DNA of 64,000 nt from Dehalococcoidia bacterium (GTDB lineage: Bacteria > Chloroflexota > Dehalococcoidia > Lucifugimonadales > JAGWBF01): contig JAGWBJ010000004.1 in assembly GCA_021295955.1 (NCBI GenBank), positions 63,097 through 127,096 on the forward strand. The letters run 5' to 3'. Shown here one piece after another: positions 59,631-64,000 of this stretch; within the stretch, counting starts at the first letter, position 1; every line of letters begins with the position of its first letter. A program made the position numbers and the translations under genes. The notes under the pieces are model-generated. The model worked only from the letters and a program-made list of their open reading frames with translations, had not been told where the DNA came from and searched no databases.

Positions 59631-60112
59631 CGGCCCGCCGCCCTCACCGACGCGATTATCCGGCCGTAGGCGTTGCAACGGCACAGGTTTCCCGCCAGCG
59701 CCTCCCGTATCTCCGAGTCCGTTGGGTTGGGGTTGCCGTCCAGCAGGGCCCGGGCCGCCATCACGAAGCCGGGGGTGCAGTACCCGCACTGGCCGCCGTC
59801 TTCCTCCAGGAACGCCCGCTGGACGGGGTCCAAGCCGTCCTTGGATGCCAGTCCCTCGATGGTCACAATGGACCTTCCCCGGGCTTGCATGGCGAGAAGC
59901 TGGCAGGAGTAGACGGGCAGGCCGTCCATCAGGACGGTGCAGGAGCCGCACTCACCCCGGTCGCAGCCCCGCTTGGACCCCGTCAGGCCCAGCCTGTCGC
60001 GGAGCACGTCCAGCAGGGTCCAGCGGTGCTGGGTCTCCAGAGTATGGTCCTGTCCGTTCACCCGTAGGGTGACCGTGGATGAAGGGACCGGCTCTCGGCT
60101 TCGGTCGGTCAA
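59627..60112 (-). CDS. 2Fe-2S subunit of a molybdenum hydroxylase
   Basis: The 161-residue subunit has two [2Fe-2S] clusters. The plant-ferredoxin-type cluster uses Cys50, Cys55, Cys58 and Cys70 (KRGCDRGECGSC, then YSC). The second uses Cys109, Cys112, Cys144 and Cys146 (QCGYCTPG and NLCRC). TTG 60112 is chosen because AGGAG lies 7 bases upstream and it overlaps the LRR gene stop (TTGA); an in-frame TTG at 60133 is also possible. It hands electrons from molybdenum to the FAD subunit. Confidence 0.9.
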   Translation of the reverse strand: MTDRSREPVPSSTVTLRVNGQDHTLETQHRWTLLDVLRDRLGLTGSKRGCDRGECGSCTVLMDGLPVYSCQLLAMQARGRSIVTIEGLASKDGLDPVQRAFLEEDGGQCGYCTPGFVMAARALLDGNPNPTDSEIREALAGNLCRCNAYGRIIASVRAAGR

Positions 60113-61803
60113 AGGGGCGCTCCTACGGTCCAATCGTCGGGGTCAAACAGACTATACTCTACACGGGACTTGCTGGTGTTGGAGATGGAATCCCACGTCA
60201 GATCTATGCTGTTCTCGCCCGGTGTGCCAGCGCTCAGGTTCTCCGGGGTGGGCGGAGCGCAGTAGAGCAGGTTGAGGGAGGCCAGATCGTTGGTGGCTAC
60301 GTCCTCAAGGGCCACGGGTATGCAGCCAGTCAGCGAGTTTCCCGACAGCCTGAGCTCTGCGAGGTTGTATAGCAGACCCAATTCCCTTGGTATCTCTCCC
60401 GTCAATGAGTTGCTGCTAAGGTCCAGCGTCGTCAACGCGAACAGGGTTCCCAGATCCGGCGGGATGGTCCCGTCCAGGCTCTTGCCGGGCAGATCGAGTT
60501 TCGCGACCCGGCTGGGGGTGCCTCCGGTGCTGATCCCATCCCAGTCGCTGATGGCAGTGTCGGCACTCCAGTCCAGGGTGGCTGTGCCTGCGAGTGAATC
60601 CTTCGAGGCCAGTAGCGCTTCGCAGTCGTGGACCAGGGGGCGGTTGACGCTCGGGTCCTCCACGGCGGTAGCGTTGGCGCAGGTGTACGCCGGCGGCGGC
60701 TGCGCAGGCGTGAAGGTGGCGGTGGAGGCGTCGTCGGGGGTTATGTCGTCGTAGGCGCCGATGTCATCGTAGTAGTCGTCCAGCTCGTCGGCATTCTCCA
60801 TCCGCTCGTCAGCAAACTCATCCTCCCCAGCAGCCGTCTCGATACGAGTCTCCAGGTTGGTGAGCGTCTGGGTGTGTTCCGGATCCCCTTCGGACGCTCC
60901 GTAGCGCACCGCATGCACCACATCCTCGTCGTCCGTCTGAAGGTCCCACCGAGCGACTAGCTGCCACGCTTCTACTGCGATGGCGTTGTGGGCTCCCATG
61001 GGTGCCAGGAATACAACACTCTCGTAGTCACCTATCCGGTTTATAAGGGATTTCTCGGCTTCGGCAACGATCTCAACCAATGAACTCTCATACTCTCCTC
61101 GACTCAGAAGCGGCTGTTCGCCGAATTGGCCAGCCTCATGCTCTTTTCGGTACAGGTCGTACGACTGCGCTTCGCCCATCCGGTCATAGGCCACAGTTAG
61201 CGTACTAGGACCGTCGCCAAGCAGGTATTCATGGACGGAGTAGTCTGCGTAACATGTGAGGAAGAGGTATTCGGTAGATAGGCCGCCCCTTGCTAGCGAT
61301 AGCAAGTTGGACTTGGCGGTCTCCTGAAACTCTGGCCCCAAGGTGCCCAAGACAATGGTGAATAGGGTTTCTAAATATGACGCTTCTGGTATCGTGTCAT
61401 CCTCGCCCAGCCCCAGCCAGAACCGTATCGCCTCCTCCCGCTGTTCGGGTGTCCTGGCGATGCCCCGCCACTCACACCGAACAGATTGCGAGGATGCGGT
61501 TCCACGAACCGCTAGATGGACCGGAGACGCGCTGGCTAATAGCAGGCCCTTCTCGAGAACGTCCTCCACTGTTGGGGAGGAATCGTGAAGTTCACTCAGC
61601 ACAAGCCTCTTAGACTCTGGAGCAGGAGGTTCCCGGGACGGAGCAACATTGGAGTCAAACAAAGACTCTCGGGCCGGGGGTTCCTCTTCATTGTATCTAG
61701 GGGTGTTGGAATCCCCGTCATTGCCACAGCCGGATGCCGCTACTAGGAGCACAAGCGTTCCCAGCCCCGATAGCCACCATAATCTGATGGCGGTGGCGCT
61801 CAT
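60109..61803 (-). CDS. LRR lipoprotein, apparently cut short in a fibronectin-type-III domain
   Basis: The 564-residue protein has a lipoprotein signal peptide (hydrophobic LGTLVLLVA, then ASG-Cys26). A long unfamiliar helical region spans about 60-340. A shared cap module (DCEALLASKDSLAGTATLDWSAD, ending GGTPSRV) and two to three plant-type LRRs (LTTLDLSSNSLTGEIPREL) follow. It ends with NLSAGTPGENSIDLTWDSIS, the opening strands of a fibronectin type III domain, then stops after about 40 residues, too soon for a whole domain. It is less GC-rich than the XDH genes. It is probably an outer-surface binding protein. Confidence 0.78.
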   Translation of the reverse strand: MSATAIRLWWLSGLGTLVLLVAASGCGNDGDSNTPRYNEEEPPARESLFDSNVAPSREPPAPESKRLVLSELHDSSPTVEDVLEKGLLLASASPVHLAVRGTASSQSVRCEWRGIARTPEQREEAIRFWLGLGEDDTIPEASYLETLFTIVLGTLGPEFQETAKSNLLSLARGGLSTEYLFLTCYADYSVHEYLLGDGPSTLTVAYDRMGEAQSYDLYRKEHEAGQFGEQPLLSRGEYESSLVEIVAEAEKSLINRIGDYESVVFLAPMGAHNAIAVEAWQLVARWDLQTDDEDVVHAVRYGASEGDPEHTQTLTNLETRIETAAGEDEFADERMENADELDDYYDDIGAYDDITPDDASTATFTPAQPPPAYTCANATAVEDPSVNRPLVHDCEALLASKDSLAGTATLDWSADTAISDWDGISTGGTPSRVAKLDLPGKSLDGTIPPDLGTLFALTTLDLSSNSLTGEIPRELGLLYNLAELRLSGNSLTGCIPVALEDVATNDLASLNLLYCAPPTPENLSAGTPGENSIDLTWDSISNTSKSRVEYSLFDPDDWTVGAPL

Positions 61804-64000
61804 GGGCTCGCCGTCCCTTCAGATTCGCAACGCTCTAATCGACTCTCATAAGCCCATATCCCCGGCAGCTCAGCCGGTACGCAACCACTGAACTTGTATC
61901 CGTAGCGCTGAGCGAGCGTTAGTTCGAACAGGCTCTCCAACCGGCTCATTTCAGCAGGTATGCTCCCCGTGAGTTGATTACCCCCTAGGTCCAATATCTT
62001 GAGATTGGTCAGATTCCCCAGCTCCGGGGGGATACTCCCGGTAAGTTGATTGACCCTTAGGCTCAGCGTCTTCAGATTTGTGAGACGACCCAACTCCGGG
62101 GGTATGGAACCGGGCAGCCCACTGTACTCCAGGTACAACCGCTCCAGATTGGTGAGATCCCCCAACTCTGGAGGAATTTCTGCCGTGCCCTGTTGGTTGC
62201 TCCCTATGCTCAACGTCTTCAGATTAGCGAGACGGCCCAGTTCCGGAGGGATACCGGCCTTCAGGGGACTCCCGAGATTCAGCACCTCTAGATTCGTGAG
62301 TAAGCTTAATTCGGGGGGGATTTGTCCGGACAACCTGTTGCCGTCGAGGCGCAACACCCGTAGTTCGGTGAGGCCGCTCAACTCCAGGGGGATACTGCCG
62401 CGGAGAGAGTTCCATCTGAGATTCAAGCGCTCAAGGGCTGTGAGTTGTCCAAGCTCCGGGGGGATGGAACCTGACAGGCCGTATTCCTGGAGCACTACCC
62501 CTCGTATCCGCACAGGTGAGCCTCCAACGGTGATCCCCTCCCACTCCGTGATGGGTTTGTCGGCGGACCAATTCAGGAAGACGCGAACGGTGAACGTATC
62601 CCTGAGCGTGAGCAGTGCCTCGCAATCCCTTACGAGCGCAGGGTTCGACCCAGGGTTAGGCACTACGACGCCTGCCGAACACGGTGCGGTCTCGTCGGAG
62701 CCGCTCTGAGTGTTAGGGTTCCCGGCCACCAGCTCACCGCGGCCATGGAATTCGTCACTCGGCTCCCATGTCACGAGAATGCGCAGGTCCGTTCCATCAC
62801 GCGCCACGGTGGCTATCCTGCCCGAAGACGAGGGGTCATGGTCATCGAAAACGTGCATCGCTATCCGTGATCCGTCGGGTGACCACACCGCATTGACAGA
62901 GTGGGGCCCCTTGATGGTGCGAAGATCCCTGCCCTCTGTATCCACCACGTGGACAGCCCCAGCTTTCAGGTACCAACGGCCTACCTTGACCATTAAGAAA
63001 AGAATCTCGGTACCGTTAGGCGACCATACCACTCGCATAGCCTGGCCAGGCGTGATCAGCCTCAGTCCGGTTCCATCAGGCCGCGCCGCGTAAACTCCCG
63101 CCTCGCTACTACCCACCGCGAACGCCAGCTCCGAACTATCCGGCGACCATGACGGCACCCCAACGATCTCCGAGACCCTCTTCAGGTCCGACCCGTCCGC
63201 TGCCACGGTGTACAGGACCCGTCGGACTCCAGGGCCTTTTTCGTCACGGACTAAGAAGGCTATCCGCTGACCGTCAGGCGACCAGACGGGCGGGTAAAAG
63301 TCAACCGTATCGAGGGAGGGAGCGACAAGACGCACGTCTGTGCCGTCTGCGGCCATCGTGTACAGGCGTCCGCTGTCTGGCAGCCAGTCCTCGGGGTCCG
63401 CTATAAAGGCGATGCGTGTCCCGTCAGGCGACCACACCGGGTAGTGATCGACATGGATGTTCTCAGTTAGTCTCTGCATGTTGGAACCGTCGATGTTCGC
63501 AGTTACGATCTCATAACTACGCCTTGTACGGTCGTAGGACCTATGGTCTCCGTCATCAGGATCCCGGGCGGCCGGCCACCACTGCGGCGGCGGATCGGTA
63601 GGAAACCGGCAGGTGGTGTAAACGATCCGGGAGCCGACTGGCGATACATCGGCGTGAAAGTAGTACCGGAGATCATGCACAGCATTCACGTCGGCGATCA
63701 GTTGCGGACGGGTTCCCTCGGCATCGATTGCCTGTATGGTCTTGCCGTGGGCGAAGATGAGCTGTGAACCGTCTGGGGTCCAATCAAGGAAGTATTTGTG
63801 CAGCTCTCCCTGGTATTCAAATGTATACGGCTCACATGGGTGTACTGGCTCAATCCGATAGCTGCTGCTAGGGACCCGACCCCAGAGAGACACGGTGGAC
63901 TCCGTGGTGGGAGCAGCGGAGCCGGGTGTGGGGGAAGTGGTGGGAGTACCGGAGCCCGGGGGGGGGGAAGTGGTGGGCGATGGGGGGAGGGGCGGGGCGG
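61800..64000 (-). CDS. Surface protein: beta-propeller (TolB/PD40-like) plus LRR domain (5' partial)
   Basis: The frame stays open to the window end through a Pro/Thr-rich linker, so the start is upstream and not seen. The next part is a TolB-like propeller of about six blades with repeats of the form WSPDGTRIAFI and SPDGQRIAFLV. Then come the shared cap (RDCEALLTLRDTFTVRVFLNWSAD, GGSPVRI) and about nine plant-type LRRs of the form IPPELGxLTNLxxLxLxxNxLxGS. The C-terminus ends CVPAEL and a short Cys-bearing tail. The Pro/Thr linker suggests surface display. The stop overlaps the ATG of the downstream LRR lipoprotein (ATGA). Confidence 0.8.
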   Translation of the reverse strand, partial: APPLPPSPTTSPPPGSGTPTTSPTPGSAAPTTESTVSLWGRVPSSSYRIEPVHPCEPYTFEYQGELHKYFLDWTPDGSQLIFAHGKTIQAIDAEGTRPQLIADVNAVHDLRYYFHADVSPVGSRIVYTTCRFPTDPPPQWWPAARDPDDGDHRSYDRTRRSYEIVTANIDGSNMQRLTENIHVDHYPVWSPDGTRIAFIADPEDWLPDSGRLYTMAADGTDVRLVAPSLDTVDFYPPVWSPDGQRIAFLVRDEKGPGVRRVLYTVAADGSDLKRVSEIVGVPSWSPDSSELAFAVGSSEAGVYAARPDGTGLRLITPGQAMRVVWSPNGTEILFLMVKVGRWYLKAGAVHVVDTEGRDLRTIKGPHSVNAVWSPDGSRIAMHVFDDHDPSSSGRIATVARDGTDLRILVTWEPSDEFHGRGELVAGNPNTQSGSDETAPCSAGVVVPNPGSNPALVRDCEALLTLRDTFTVRVFLNWSADKPITEWEGITVGGSPVRIRGVVLQEYGLSGSIPPELGQLTALERLNLRWNSLRGSIPLELSGLTELRVLRLDGNRLSGQIPPELSLLTNLEVLNLGSPLKAGIPPELGRLANLKTLSIGSNQQGTAEIPPELGDLTNLERLYLEYSGLPGSIPPELGRLTNLKTLSLRVNQLTGSIPPELGNLTNLKILDLGGNQLTGSIPAEMSRLESLFELTLAQRYGYKFSGCVPAELPGIWAYESRLERCESEGTASP
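63904..63969 (-). repeat. 33-bp tandem repeat encoding a Pro/Thr linker
   Basis: Two 33-bp units (63904-63936 and 63937-63969) and a partial third encode the 11-residue units SPTPGSAAPTT and SPPPGSGTPTT on the minus strand. The third unit runs toward the window edge. The G-run in the middle is a place where length could vary. Confidence 0.75.

Noticed and set aside
1..64000. Cobalamin riboswitch, tRNA, rRNA, CRISPR, insertion sequence or phage attachment site
   Set aside because: I looked through the gaps for these. No tRNA-like cloverleaf, no regularly spaced repeat-spacer array and no transposase was seen. A riboswitch for the B12 operon, if any, would lie upstream of the window.

Overview
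The window is GC-rich bacterial chromosome, densely packed on both strands, with many start/stop overlaps (GTGA, TTGA, ATGA, TGATG) and frequent GTG or TTG starts. Two luciferase-like (F420-type) oxidoreductases, a Ddn-like deazaflavin nitroreductase, CaiB/BaiF CoA transferases, two MmgE/PrpD proteins, a DUF1501/DUF1800 pair, MinCDE, and LRR/beta-propeller surface proteins together suggest a Chloroflexota genome, perhaps a Dehalococcoidia/SAR202-like lineage. That assignment is inference from gene content. I saw no rRNA, tRNA, CRISPR array, transposase or phage gene.

Region 1 (1-6319, +) is a cobalamin uptake and salvage operon: a tandem-duplicated BtuF-like binding protein cut by the window edge, permease, ATPase, CobO, a CobC-like phosphatase and CobQ. 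Region 2 (6400-31486) is mixed catabolic and accessory metabolism: M20 amidohydrolase, alpha/beta hydrolases, an amidohydrolase, MmgE/PrpD, an NHL/DUF1501/DUF1800 cassette, a VOC protein, a TIM-barrel isomerase, CoA transferases, an FAD oxidoreductase, an aminotransferase, a phosphodiesterase, GDPD, and a small C2H2-finger membrane protein. It ends in a sugar-nucleotide epimerase and a bi-domain oxidoreductase that belong functionally with region 3.

Region 3 (28287-40518, -) is a surface-polysaccharide cluster: four glycosyltransferases, a PglK/MsbA-type ABC exporter and a GmhB-type HAD phosphatase. It is headed by two regulators, an HTH-Rossmann fusion with a strong promoter and a palindromic operator, and a specialised NusG paralogue (RfaH/LoaP-like). 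A perfect hairpin lies between the NusG gene and the structural genes. This is the most system-like part of the window.

Region 4 (40602-48701, +) links an amidase, a TcuA-like flavoprotein and a second MmgE/PrpD to a shikimate-pathway run aroE-aroC-aroK-aroB. Region 5 (48706-52831) has a GYD protein, a TauE/SafE permease and a small membrane protein on the minus strand, then minC-minD-minE on the plus strand behind a structured leader. Region 6 (52891-60112, -) holds a DrrAB-type ABC exporter, a luciferase-like oxidoreductase and a molybdenum hydroxylase operon with a PolB-like exonuclease gene embedded in it. Region 7 (60109-64000, -) is less GC-rich and encodes two translationally coupled LRR surface proteins, one of which runs off the window. 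A dispersed palindromic repeat family occurs in at least three intergenic spaces.
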